Assembly: GCF_024730665.1 (NCBI RefSeq)
Contig: NZ_CP084737.1
Coordinates: forward strand, 703,501 to 767,500
Source of the DNA: Coxiella-like endosymbiont
GTDB taxonomy: Bacteria > Pseudomonadota > Gammaproteobacteria > Coxiellales > Coxiellaceae
Direction of reading: 5' to 3'
DNA length: 64,000 nt
Notes under the pieces: generated by a model
What the model was told of the DNA's origin: nothing
Seen by the model: only the letters and a program-made list of their open reading frames with translations
Database searches by the model: none
In this document: piece after piece, positions 54,259-64,000 of the stretch
How the letters are laid out: the number at the start of each line of letters is the position of its first letter
Numbering within the stretch: the first letter of the stretch is position 1
Program-made: the position numbers and the translations under genes

Positions 54259-55212
54259 ATGACATTGATCGCCATTACACCAGGAGAACCAGCAGGTATT
54301 GGACCTGATATTTTGATTAAGCTCGTGCAATACGAGCTTCCTGTGCCTTTGTGCGTAATTGCTGATCGAGATTTATTGCAAAACCGCGCCAACATGCTCG
54401 GCCTCTCACTGCCTCAAAATCTTTCAATCCAGCATGTCCCATTAAAAAAATCCTGTATAGCCGGAAAACCAGACCCCGTTAATGCAGAATATGTGTTAGA
54501 AACATTAAAAATTGCAGTGAAGGGTTGCCAAAATGGGAATTTTAAAGCTATGGTAACAGGTCCCGTGAGTAAATGTCTCATAAACGAAGCCGGCATTTCT
54601 TTCATTGGACATACGGAATGGCTGGCAGCAATCACTGGAACTAAACAAACGGTAATGCTTTTTGTAGCCGATAATCTAAAAGTGGCTCTATATACGACAC
54701 ACATTCCTTTATCCCAAGTTTCTGCTTCACTACATTCATCCACATTGAAAAATTGCATTAAAATTTTACACGATGGTTTGCAGAAATATTTTTCCATCAA
54801 AAATCCGAACATTATTGTGTGTGGGTTAAACCCCCATGCTGGAGAGCAAGGTTATTTAGGGAAAGAAGAAATCACTATTATTCGTCCCGTCATCGAAGCC
54901 CTTCAAGCAGAAGGTCTGCAATTAAAGGGCCCACTTCCTGCAGACACTGCATTCATTCCCACTCATATTAAAGCTTCTGATGCCATTTTAGCGCTTTATC
55001 ACGATCAAGGGCTACCACTCATCAAATCTATCGGATTTAGTCATACAGTTAATATCACGTTGGGACTCCCCTTTATTCGTACGTCAGTTGATCATGGCAC
55101 CGCGTTCGATCTCGCTGGCACAGATTTAGCCGACGAACAAAGTTTATTCACAGCAGTCAAATTAGCATTAAAAATTTCTTGCCCTTCTTCCTTGTCATCG
55201 AAAGAAGATTAG
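54259..55212 (+). CDS. pdxA: 4-hydroxythreonine-4-phosphate dehydrogenase PdxA
   Basis: NAD-dependent step in the DXP-dependent route to pyridoxal phosphate. 317 residues, intact. Features: [13 protein letters not shown], metal-ligand histidines in [19 protein letters not shown] and [11 protein letters not shown], and [11 protein letters not shown] near the end. Located between surA and rsmA as in E. coli; rsmA starts 2 bp after its stop. PLP is one of the vitamins that tick symbionts may provide to hosts. Confidence 0.96.
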   Translation: MTLIAITPGEPAGIGPDILIKLVQYELPVPLCVIADRDLLQNRANMLGLSLPQNLSIQHVPLKKSCIAGKPDPVNAEYVLETLKIAVKGCQNGNFKAMVTGPVSKCLINEAGISFIGHTEWLAAITGTKQTVMLFVADNLKVALYTTHIPLSQVSASLHSSTLKNCIKILHDGLQKYFSIKNPNIIVCGLNPHAGEQGYLGKEEITIIRPVIEALQAEGLQLKGPLPADTAFIPTHIKASDAILALYHDQGLPLIKSIGFSHTVNITLGLPFIRTSVDHGTAFDLAGTDLADEQSLFTAVKLALKISCPSSLSSKED

Positions 55213-55213
55213 G

Positions 55214-55992
55214 ATGAAGAAAAATATTTTTAGAAAACGATTCGGTCAACACTTTCTTCATGATCCATATTTCTTAGAGAGAATCACCGCGGCTATTCAT
55301 CCTAAAAAAACTGATATTCTCGTAGAAATTGGTCCTGGTTGCGGCGCGCTAACAGATCATTTATTAACTGAGTGTATAAAATTAGTTCTGATCGAAATCG
55401 ATCATGATCTCTTAGCTTTTTTACAAACTAAATACAAGCAAAAAAGAATATTATCTTTTGTCAAAAAGATGCTCTGCAATTTGATTTTTTAAAATTGAAA
55501 AGAGGCGGACAGTTTCTTCGAATAGTAGGGAATTTACCTTATTACATTTCAACGCCATTGCTTTTTCATTTATTTACCCAAATAACCTGCATTGAAGATA
55601 TGCATTTTATGCTACAGAAAGAAGTAGCACTGCGACTAACTGCTTTAGTAGGCACTACTAATTACGGACGGCTTAGCGTAATGACACAATATTTTTGCGA
55701 TAATACATTGCTATTTACTGTTCCTTCCAACGTCTTTGTTCCGGCGCCACGCGTGGAATCTGCGATGGTGCGACTAATACCGAGGAGAAATCCAGCTCTG
55801 ACAGTAGAGAATTTAGAATACTTTAGCGCCATAATCAAAGAAGCATTTTCTTATCGAAGGAAAACAGTTAGCAATGCATTAAAGAAAATCATCAGTGTTA
55901 ACAAGTGGAACACTATAGGCATTAACCCCCAATTACGGCCACAAGAATTAACAGTGGAAGATTTTATTAAAATCAGTGATATGACAAACTAG
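55214..55992 (+). CDS. rsmA: 16S rRNA A1518/A1519 dimethyltransferase RsmA (KsgA), one frame break
   Basis: Dimethylates two adjacent adenines in helix 45 of 16S rRNA late in 30S assembly. Rejoined it is 259 residues: [19 protein letters not shown] motif [30 protein letters not shown] (catalytic NLPY), and [14 protein letters not shown]. One base is missing at A6 55440-55445; repair yields [11 protein letters not shown], the conserved acidic segment. Last gene of lptD-surA-pdxA-rsmA; apaG is absent downstream. Confidence 0.94.
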
Positions 55993-56610
55993 CGCTGCTA
56001 TTCCAGCGAAAGTTAGGAATCCAAGAGTTTATTCAATAATGATAAAGCAATGGATTTATAAACATCTGTATCTCGCTATCGACCTTTTACTGTACGCTGA
56101 ACAGATAATCAAACAAGCTAGAGCTCACTACAGACAGTAGTGTTACCACCGCGTCCACATGAGAACTTACGTTATTATACTGGTAAATTTCTAATTCCCA
56201 TTAATAGTATGCAAAGGTTAAGTAACACTACTGCTATTTCTTGCAGCCGCTCCACTCTCTGTCAAAACTTAATTTTCTGAACTAAAAAGGATTTTTTAAT
56301 GTGTTAAATGCCATTATCAATTTCTACGGAAGAAAAATTCAAGGTTGGCCTAAGAGCGTGATAGTGGTATTTATGATTCTCGAGTGATATAGCCAGTTGT
56401 GGAACAGAAAATTTAGTACTGGAATAGATCGACTACCAGTTGAAATATACTTGTCATTGGGCAGCCTCATGTCGGATCCACACATATCAGTATTTTGAAG
56501 CAGCAGAGACAACATTATGTCCTTCCAATTTAGTGCAAATAAAAATAAATACCTAGTTCGGGTATTCGTGAGGTTCGATATCAAACGACATAAAGTATCC
56601 TTAAAGTTAT
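55993..56610. other. Spacer between convergent rsmA and waaA
   Basis: 618 bp with no recognisable gene. In E. coli apaG would follow rsmA; no ApaG segment can be read here. Confidence 0.5.
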
Positions 56611-57887
56611 CTAGTGTAATTCAGGAAGGATGAGTTGTTGGATCAGCTCAATATGTTTGACAACCGCACCAGTATTAGCAGCACTGACCTGATAAACGCG
56701 TTCGGCAAGGGCATTTTTTTCTTTTGGATTTTGGAACAATTGTGAAATTGCGTTAGAGAGGCTCTGACTGTCGTTCACAATAATTAAAGCATTTGCTTTT
56801 TTTAATAACTCGCTTATAGCTACAAAATTATGTAAATAATGTCCGCTAATAAGAGGAAGATGAAGAGCGGCAGGCTCTATAAGGTTGTGCCCGCCAACGG
56901 GAACGAGACTGCCTCCTACGAAAGCGACATCACTGGCTGCATAAAGCAAACAGAGTTCGCCCATAGTATCACCAAGCAAAATATCTGTTTTTGGGGTTGG
57001 AATTTGTTGCAGACTCCGTTTGACCGTTGAAAAACCGGTTGCTTCACATAGTCGTGCTACTTTAGCAAAACGGTCCGGATGCCGTGGCACTAAAATTAAA
57101 AAAGCCTCTGGGAAATGAATGCGAAGTCGATGAAATGCTTTGAGTAAAATTGTTTCTTCACCCTCATGGGTGCTCGCTGCAATTAATGTTGGACGTGTTC
57201 CCCAAGTTTCTCGTAGGGATTTACCTTCTTGAATAATAGATTTTGGTATGTGGAGATCGAATTTCACATTACCGGTAATTGCTAATCGTTCAGGGAGTAA
57301 GCCGAGACGAATAAACCGCTTTCCATCTGCGTTGCTTTGCGCAGCCACACAAGTGATCTTTGAAAGCATTTTTTTTATCATACCATCGATGCGTCGATAA
57401 TTCTGCATAGAACGTTCCGAAAGACGAGCGTTAGCTAGAAGCACAGGAATATTCTGTTGATGGGTATAATGCAATAAATTAGGCCAAAGTTCGGTTTCCA
57501 TTATGATGGCAAATTGCGGATGGACACGTGCCAAAAATCGTTTAATGGTGGTGGGTAAATCATAAGGTAAATAAACATGGTGGACTCGTTCAATGTCGAA
57601 ATTTTTTGGACTTGCAAAGAACCAGTTGGCGTTGTGGTGGTAACCATCAGCGTATGATAAGGGTAGTGTTTTTGTAGTGCTTTAATTAAAGGAGTGGCAG
57701 CAATAACTTCGCCTACAGAAACCGCATGAATCCAAATAGAATGAGTGTTTTGGTCGATAAAATCGATATATCCAAAGCGTTCAAAAAGTCGTTGACGATA
57801 TCCTTCCCGTCGCCCTGATCGCCATAACAGGCGAAATAATATGAAAGGCATAGCAGCATAAAGTAATAAGGTATATAAATAACGCAT
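56611..57887 (-). CDS. waaA: 3-deoxy-D-manno-octulosonic acid transferase WaaA (KdtA), one frame break
   Basis: Adds Kdo to lipid A precursor at the inner membrane. Rejoined it is 425 residues, the same as E. coli WaaA. It shows an N-terminal membrane anchor, HAVSVGEVIAATPLIKAL, METELWPNL, ANARLSERS, ASTHEGEE, LVPRHPDRF, GDTMGELCLLYAASDVAFVG and GGHNLIEPAAL. The break is at T6 57602-57607; one added base restores NFDIERVHHVYLPYDLPTT. Kdo addition is usually indispensable, so the break is suspect. Confidence 0.95.
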
Positions 57888-60610
57888 AAGCAGCAGTAGT
57901 ACAGTCCCGTGGTCATTAGGCTTTCAATAATGACTTACAATAATGTGGATTATATGCGATAGCAATGCTGGTAAAAAATAATAAGCGACAAAAATGAGGT
58001 GATATACTGTGGCCGTTGCGGAGTTACTGCAAGTTGTTAAAGGCGAGTGGTTTAGATCCAGTAGTAAGATGCTATTCCTACATGTATAGTACATGTTGAT
58101 ACTACTTGCTCAAAATTATCTGGCTCAGAAACTATTAATATAAGTGATTGTGATGGTCACGGTATGCCAACAGACACGTATTCAGAGCATAAAGTTGCAT
58201 TATATTGTAACTGCGGAGAACTCAGGATCTACTAAATTACAAATTAGGATACAGAATTAGGCGCGAAATAAAGTCGGATCAATCGCGCGGAAACCACAAT
58301 GAATCCGGAGACATGCTATTTAGTGAAATTAACAGTCAGTACTAAAATTAAAGCAGAACATCTTCAAGGAATATGCTTTCGGTAAAAAGTGATCTGCTGG
58401 TCGTCGTCATTGATTTGAGAAAAGACAATCTTGCTGAAATTGAAATTTAGGAGTGCACATAAAAACACATCCACGAATTTGCACAATCCCTACAGAGGTT
58501 GCGTCTTAGATTACTTGGATTGAACTAGATCGTATACCGTGAAAAATGATAGAATAGAAATATGGTGAAGATTCTGATCTTGCTGGCATCTATTGAAAAA
58601 GATGAATAAAACTAAAATGTTTTTGATCTGTCATTGTTTTTAAATTCTTGTAAGAACTATTAAGCTCTCGATTAACCTTCTGTAACTACTGATTTTTGTT
58701 TTTAGGATAGCTTTAAACAGGATGGATGAATTTTTGTCGTGTTTTTTTCTTCTCATAAATTTTTGAATAGACTACCAATAAGTATTTTGAAATACAACGT
58801 AAGTGATTAATGTTTTCTTTTAACTAATCTTTTAAAAATAAATAATAGGCGCTGTTCATTAAACGAATAATGTTCATCATTTTTGAACTTCGTTTTAATA
58901 TTTAATAATAGGGCTAACTGAGCAAGCATAAGCACTTGTTAGTGCAATCTGAGTTGAAGATTGTAAGAAATTTATATCCTCATAGTTATCGGCACAAACA
59001 TTTCATCAGTAAGTTAAATATTCAGTTTATGAAAATTAAAGACGATATATATTCTCTTTAACAATCAGTCTGGAAATTTCATCAGAAAATAGTATTTTTA
59101 TTTCTTTATCTAAAGTGATTTCTATAAATAGCAATAAATTTTAATATTAATTTTATGACCATTATAGAATGATAGAATTCTATTTTAATAAGTTTGATCA
59201 AACTTATTGTTTAGAATAAATACGCACTTTAAAGTTTCAGTGTTAAGAAATTCTTTATTTTTAATCAGGAAAGTGAAAATAGCAGGATAACAGGTAAAAA
59301 TTCTTCAAAGTTTGCCATACTCAACATGAGAAGATTGAAATTTAATTTATTTGTACACCCATAAAATTCGCATAATATATTAATATTATTATACTTTTAC
59401 TGAAAAAAGATTGTCTTAATGCGATATCTTCTCGTCACTAATTTTTGTAACGATTGGCAGTGAGATTGGTAAAATTCGTATCACTTGTAGTGAATGCTTG
59501 AAATGTTAAAGTTACGCTTTAAGTAAGAGAATACGCATTTGGTTTCTTGCTAACTAGTCTGCCCCTCTTCTTTTTCACTTATCTAGGCTAGATTTATAGG
59601 TAATTAATGAAAGAATTTTGTATTAAAGCTGGATATTTTATTAGCTCTGCGTGATGAGTTAGAAATTGAGATTGAATTTTCTGTAATTGTTTTATTAATC
59701 TTGTTAAGCTCAGAAATTTTTTCGGAAAAGTATTTATATTTCGAGTCGAACTTAAAAAGAACTTTTAATAACAAGCAAAGAGTTATAGTACTAGTGAAAT
59801 CGGTTAAATTGCTAGCTAGGTTGAGGGGCTTTTATGAAACAATGCTTATTTATTATGTAATATGATGAGTGGACCATGATATTCTGGATAGAATAGTCTT
59901 TCGATACGAAATGTTTCTTATATAGACACCGTAGTTGTCAACCGGTGATGACTGAGGTAAAAATTTTTCAACAAGGCGGGGAGTATCATTCATTTTTCGA
60001 ATGTGCAGAACTTCTGTACTTTAATAGTTACCTTGGCGATTAGGGCCTGCAACTGATACATATTAAGCAGTATAAGGTTGTACCTTAGGTGAGCTTTTTC
60101 TGAAAAGATATTTAGATGATGTACAAGTATAAAGCAGATCTAGATTCATTGTGAACGTAGCATATTTCACTAATTTTTCTATATGATTAATTAGGTATTG
60201 TTCCTGCTGAGATGTAAATTTCAGGAGGTGATGTGTACTGAAATGCTTTTTCTTATAAAACTATTTTAAAATTTTTATCTAATTGGTATTAAAATGGCGT
60301 TTTGGATACCCATCCCTGGAAGAAGTTTAAATGGATTCACTTTTTTTGATTTATTTAAAGTGAGAGACATTAAGGGATGAGAGTACGATGCATCTTAAAG
60401 CAGCTAGAGAGACAATAAACAAAAAACAAATGTCAAAATGTGCCACTTTGCCTTGGGGTTTTTTGAAATCACTCTTGTTTTTATTAGTCAGAAACAATTA
60501 TTTTCATTTGGACTTTCCTGGATATAACTATATTTATTCCTAGCTATTTTCTCTTTAGTGACTTACTCTAGTAATTTTGTTATCTATTGGGTTATTGTTC
60601 GAAGACGGCG
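57888..60610. other. Largest gene-free tract, 2.7 kb
   Basis: All six frames are broken and base composition is very AT-rich, especially 58600-59450. Some protein-like plus-strand text survives near 58015-58100 (AELLQVVKGEWFRSSSKMLF), which I cannot assign. A 22-bp palindrome sits at 59187-59208. This tract is probably several dead genes. Confidence 0.55.
59187..59208. repeat. 22-bp perfect palindrome
   Basis: AATAAGTTTGA followed directly by its reverse complement, no spacer. It resembles a dimeric operator in shape but lies in dead DNA about 1.3 kb upstream of waaA, so function is doubtful. Confidence 0.6.
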
Positions 60611-61198
60611 CTAAAAATAATAAACTTCCTGTTCTGTGACAACGAGGTTTAAAGGAATATCCCAAATTTCGGAGGGAAGTTTTTCTACTTTCTGAAATTC
60701 ATAAGCAATCCCTATTAAGAGAGGTTTTTTTTCTGAGTGCTGTAAAGAAGCCAACGTCCGATCATAATACCCAGCGCCACGACCTAAGCGATTACCTTTT
60801 TTATCAAAAGCGACCAAAGGTAGAAAGATTAAATCCAGTGCTGTTATCACAATGGATTTATCTTGCGTCAAGCTGGGCTCTTCTATTCCAAAACGATTTT
60901 TTATTAATACATTTTCTGTATGATAAAGATAAAAGTCTAAATAATAATCTTGGTTAGTTTGTAAAGTAGGTAAATAGCATGATTTCTTTCTTCTCAAAGC
61001 CTTATTCAACAGATTTTTAATATCCACTTCACCGTCGTGCGCGAGATAAAATGCTATCCGCTGGCTTTCTTGGAATAAGGGGAGTGCCATTGTTTTTTTG
61101 CAGATAATATAAGAGAGCTTATTTCTTTGTTGACAAGAAAGGTCATTTCGCTTTTGACGAAAGAGGCTTCGAAATTGTTTTTTTTTAGTTAAATTCAT
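60611..61198 (-). CDS. fau: 5-formyltetrahydrofolate cyclo-ligase
   Basis: Converts 5-formyl-THF to 5,10-methenyl-THF with ATP, recovering folate from a storage form. 195 residues, intact (also called ygfA). FRQKRNDLSCQQR at the start, LAHDGEVDIKNLL, and the signature FDKKGNRLGRGAGYYDRTLA. It follows zapA in many gammaproteobacteria, and a zapA remnant does lie upstream here. Confidence 0.94.
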   Translation of the reverse strand: MNLTKKKQFRSLFRQKRNDLSCQQRNKLSYIICKKTMALPLFQESQRIAFYLAHDGEVDIKNLLNKALRRKKSCYLPTLQTNQDYYLDFYLYHTENVLIKNRFGIEEPSLTQDKSIVITALDLIFLPLVAFDKKGNRLGRGAGYYDRTLASLQHSEKKPLLIGIAYEFQKVEKLPSEIWDIPLNLVVTEQEVYYF

Positions 61199-61280
61199 TT
61201 TTTAACCCCCCATGACATCACTTACAAGCCGTTATATGTCGGTTTAAATGCGCGTTCTTTAGAGGATGGGCACGGTACTG

Positions 61281-61584
61281 TCATTTCTTTGTTCGTTTCC
61301 ATAAATTTTCAATACGACTCTGTAAATTTCGAACGCGTTGGCTCAACTACATCCATATAATTATTTTTCTGTTTACGTAATTGTATGAATTCATAGTAAG
61401 TATTGAACGCAGTGACAACCGCGGTCGTTCATTATTGTTGATACTCTTGATTTGCCACATTTTTTGCATTTGTGCATTAACATAGTTAGCAGCTTCTTAA
61501 ATAGCTCTTGCCACTGCTTAGGCGGAGATTTAATTTTAAGCTGTGATCCATTTACGGCAATAAACCCTGTTCAGCTTCACTCAC
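61281..61584 (-). pseudogene. zapA: Cell-division protein ZapA remnant
   Basis: From a GTG overlapping the preceding gene's stop, the pieces read VNGSQLKIKSPPKQWQELF, AANYVNAQMQKMW, TAFNTYYEFIQLRKQ and QRVRNLQSRIENLW, matching the ZapA order (nucleotide-like fold, then coiled coil). At least four frame changes separate them, and one is not a single missing base, so it is more damaged than the housekeeping genes. Position before fau fits zapA. ZapA stabilises FtsZ rings and is dispensable. Confidence 0.7.
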
Positions 61585-61792
61585 AATATCGCTTCCCTTA
61601 ATTGTGTAATTAATTTTTTTATTTTTTGTGCTGCCTGTAAATTTTTTCTACTAATAACGACTGTTCACGTACTTGCATGGCTACTTTTCGCTGCAGCCCA
61701 TTGTTTTCTGCTTTTAGACGTTTTAAGTAGCGAAGCAAATAATTAATCCGATCTTCTAATGCACTAAGTTCAATCATATGTGTTGCTTGCAT
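61581..61792 (-). CDS. ZapB-like coiled-coil protein (TIGR02449 type), one frame break
   Basis: Small coiled-coil protein found just before zapA in many gammaproteobacteria, thought to help cell division. Rejoined it is 70 residues: IELSALEDRINYLLRYLKRLKAEN, then NLQAAQKIKKLITQLREAIL, with regular heptads. One base is missing at T6 61642-61647. The stop overlaps the zapA start (GTGA). Family assignment is by coiled-coil pattern plus position. Confidence 0.65.
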
Positions 61793-61911
61793 CCTTATGA
61801 TCCCTTATTTTATTTTCAAGGACTAATCTGTGTTTTATGACCTGATATGTAAGAATAATGCCTTACCTTTTTAAGGTCAACCAACCTTCAGCTTTTTGGG
61901 AAGAGAAGTTT

Positions 61912-63704
61912 TTATAGTGGAGTAGTTGCTGCTTCAAGCCAATCAATTAGTTCAGTAAAGGGTAATAAATCCTTTACTGTTTGATAAACTTGGCAATGAT
62001 AGTCGTTAATTTGCTGCATTTCTTCATGGGTGAGTGCCTTGACTTGGATTAATTTTCGACAATAAGGGACTAGTGTAAGATCTTTAAACGCGTAAAAAGG
62101 GCCGTGTTGAGTCTGGCTGTCATCTACGGTAAATTTTTCGATTACTAAACAAAGGTTTTCAATTCGGATACCGTATTTATTAGCTAAATAAACGCCGGGC
62201 TCATTACTCAAAATCATGCCTGGTTGAAGAGGAATATGCGTATTGTGAGCAGTAATGGCTTGCGGTCCTTCATGTACACATAAATAACTACCAACACCAT
62301 GCCCTGTTCCATGTCCATAATCCAGTGCTTTACGCCAGAGAAATTGGTGCGCTAATGCGTTAATATGTTCTCCACAAGTGTATTTTGGGAAGACTGCATG
62401 CCGGATTGCCAAATGTCCTTTAAGCACTAACGTATAGAGCTCTTTTTGCTCTTCCGTTGGCGTTCCTAAATGGATAGTGCGAGTAATGTCGGTCGTTCCA
62501 GCCGGATACTGGCCACCGGAGTCAATGAGGTAAATAGAGGAATTATCGATGCGACTATCGGTTTTTGGGGTTGCGGAGTAGTGAATAATAGCACTGTGCG
62601 GTCCAAATCCACTGATAGTTGCAAAGCTTAAATCTACACAGCGGGAATCCTCCCGACGAAATGTCTCTAATTGCTTACTAGCCGTTATTTCAGTAATGTC
62701 TTCTCTCCAGTGGGTTTCGATCCAGTGTAAAAATTTGATCATGGCTATGGCATCGATGATATGAGCTTCGCGTGCGCCTCGCTGTTCTGTTGGATTTTTT
62801 ACAGCTTTTTCCAGCGCAATGGGTGAGGGCTGAGTAACCCAATCAATAGAATTTTTTAACTGTTTCTTGATCCACCAGTTTGTGGTTGTTGGATCTATCC
62901 ATAGTGTACTGTCTGACAATTGTCGGAGCGCATTAGGAAATGCCTCGTAAGATTTTACTTGAAGAGAAATTTCTTTAAATTTTGATTTAACTTCCTCTGT
63001 AATTTTGTCGAAATCGACGAAGAGAGTAGCTTCTTTTGCGGTCACAATCGCATAGCTAATTACGAGCGGATTATAGGCAATGTCGTTGCCTCGAATATTA
63101 AAGAGCCAAGCAATGGCATCAAGGATACTAAGTATGATGGCATTAGTATTTTTAGACTGCAGAGTTTTTCGTAATTGAGCCAATTTCTCTTCTGCGCTTT
63201 TCCCTGCGTAAGGTTGAGGTTGCAAACGGATAGGGGTTTTTGGGATTGATGGACGGTCCTTCCAAATCTGATCGATGAGGTTATCTTCGACAGCTATTAG
63301 TTTACCCTCGTTTTTTTGAAGCACTTTCTCAATCTTTTCTGCTTGCTGAATACTGATAAGACGGGGGTCAGTGGCAAAAGTGAGGGGGCGTTTTTGTTGG
63401 GATAGCCATTGAGCAATGGCTGATATTTCACCATTCTCTATTTTTATTAATTGATACAAAGAATGATCAAGTTGCCGTTCAGCTTGTAAGAAATACCGCG
63501 GGTCTGTCCAGAGAAAAGCTTCATGCATCCCGACTACGACGTCTCCTGCAGAGCCTGTAAAATTGCTTATCCAAGCACGACGTTGCCAGCAAGGGGTACG
63601 TACTCGTTTTTATGCGGATCGACTGCAGGGACATAATAATAATCTGCGCCTATCTTACGGACGAGCCTTCGTAATTCAGATAAACGAGCAGCGATAAACC
63701 TCAT
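61912..63704 (-). CDS. Xaa-Pro aminopeptidase (aminopeptidase P, M24B), one frame break
   Basis: Dimetal peptidase that removes an N-terminal residue before proline. Rejoined it is 597 residues, matching the three-domain XPNPEP-like form, not the 440-residue E. coli PepP. Metal ligands appear in LIDSGGQYPAGTTDITRT (two Asp), GHGTGHGVGSYLCVHEGPQ (His), ILSNEPGVY and IRIENL (Glu). The true start is ATG 63704; the first 60 residues are cut off by a missing base at G4 63593-63596, and repair reads YVPPCWQRRAWISNFTGSAG. An internal ATG at 63528 would give a protein lacking the N-terminal strand. Confidence 0.93.
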
Positions 63705-64000
63705 ACACTTTCTATTTTTGACAGAGCTCCATATTTCGTCGCACTAAACCTTTCTTCTCATCCTGAGCTCTCTAAAGGGAATTTTTTGACTAGGAATTAT
63801 AAAGCAATCATCCCACAAGTAACAACAGCTATTTAATCTATATTCCAAAGAAGGTAGAAATCCAGGCTGATATTTGTTTAGTCATATTTTTTGACTCCTG
63901 TCTTTAAAGAAATGATAGGCTTTAGTTTTTATTAACGATGAAAATAGTATGGCGGGGCGGGAAGCGGAAGGGATAAAAAGATCCATTAGTGCTGTTCCGA

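Noticed and set aside
54414-54812. 132-codon minus-strand ORF
   Set aside because: Shadow of pdxA, whose metal ligands and motifs are complete on the plus strand.
61199-61280. 6S RNA (ssrS) expected between zapA and fau
   Set aside because: Only 82 bp remain, far below the ~180 nt of 6S RNA, and no matching stem is evident.

Overview
The window looks like chromosome from an AT-rich, shrinking gammaproteobacterium of the Legionellales type. A Coxiella-like tick endosymbiont is my best guess, inferred from gene content, gene neighbourhoods and the degree of decay; no 16S gene is present to prove it. Almost everything recognisable is core metabolism or information processing. I see no transposase, phage gene, CRISPR array, tRNA, rRNA or defence system. 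By my tally only about 60-65% of the sequence is still gene; the rest is eroded intergenic DNA holding fading gene remnants.

Layout. 1-4.7 kb: the rpsU-dnaG-rpoD macromolecular synthesis operon on the minus strand, with a yqeY remnant inside it. 5-9 kb: nhaA, wrbA, a yihY/BrkB remnant and an L,D-transpeptidase. 9-11.2 kb: decayed. 11.2-15.6 kb: argS, hslV and hslU on plus. 15.8-18.4 kb: metK-ahcY on minus. 18.4-22.3 kb: decayed, with ubiK inside. 22.3-25.3 kb: ubiE-ubiJ-ubiB. 25.7-28.8 kb: trpS and a family 9 glycosyltransferase. 29.9-33.7 kb: smg-topA-purE-tsaC. 34.2-35.9 kb: fmt and gmhB. 36.9-41.1 kb: folA, then sppA-apaH and ubiA on minus. 42.9-46 kb: prfA-prmC with a hemA remnant upstream. 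46.2-49 kb: dksA-folB, dapF and a carboxylesterase. 50.5-56 kb: lptD-surA-pdxA-rsmA on plus. 56.6-57.9 kb: waaA. 60.6-63.7 kb: fau, zapA and zapB-like remnants, and an aminopeptidase P.

Function. What survives covers transcription and replication start-up, translation (two aminoacyl-tRNA synthetases, RF1 and its methylase, formyltransferase, t6A synthesis, 16S rRNA dimethylation), ubiquinone synthesis (ubiA, B, E, J, K), LPS core and outer-membrane assembly (waaA, gmhB, a heptosyltransferase-like gene, lptD, surA), the methyl cycle (metK, ahcY), folate (folA, folB, fau) and PLP (pdxA). Folate and PLP are vitamins that tick symbionts are thought to supply to the host. The entry enzyme of haem synthesis (hemA) is in ruins.

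The dominant oddity is a pattern of frame breaks. Eighteen otherwise full-length, conserved genes, including rpoD, dnaG, metK, trpS, prfA, rsmA, waaA and lptD, are interrupted in total 26 times. Every interruption is repaired by adding one base to a mononucleotide run of 4 to 10, nearly always A/T. One further gene, argS, breaks the rule because it has a surplus base. Either the assembly under-calls homopolymers, or these genes rely on polymerase slippage. The second oddity is a set of four perfect inverted repeats (arms 19-36 bp) of unrelated sequence, three of them between divergent genes.
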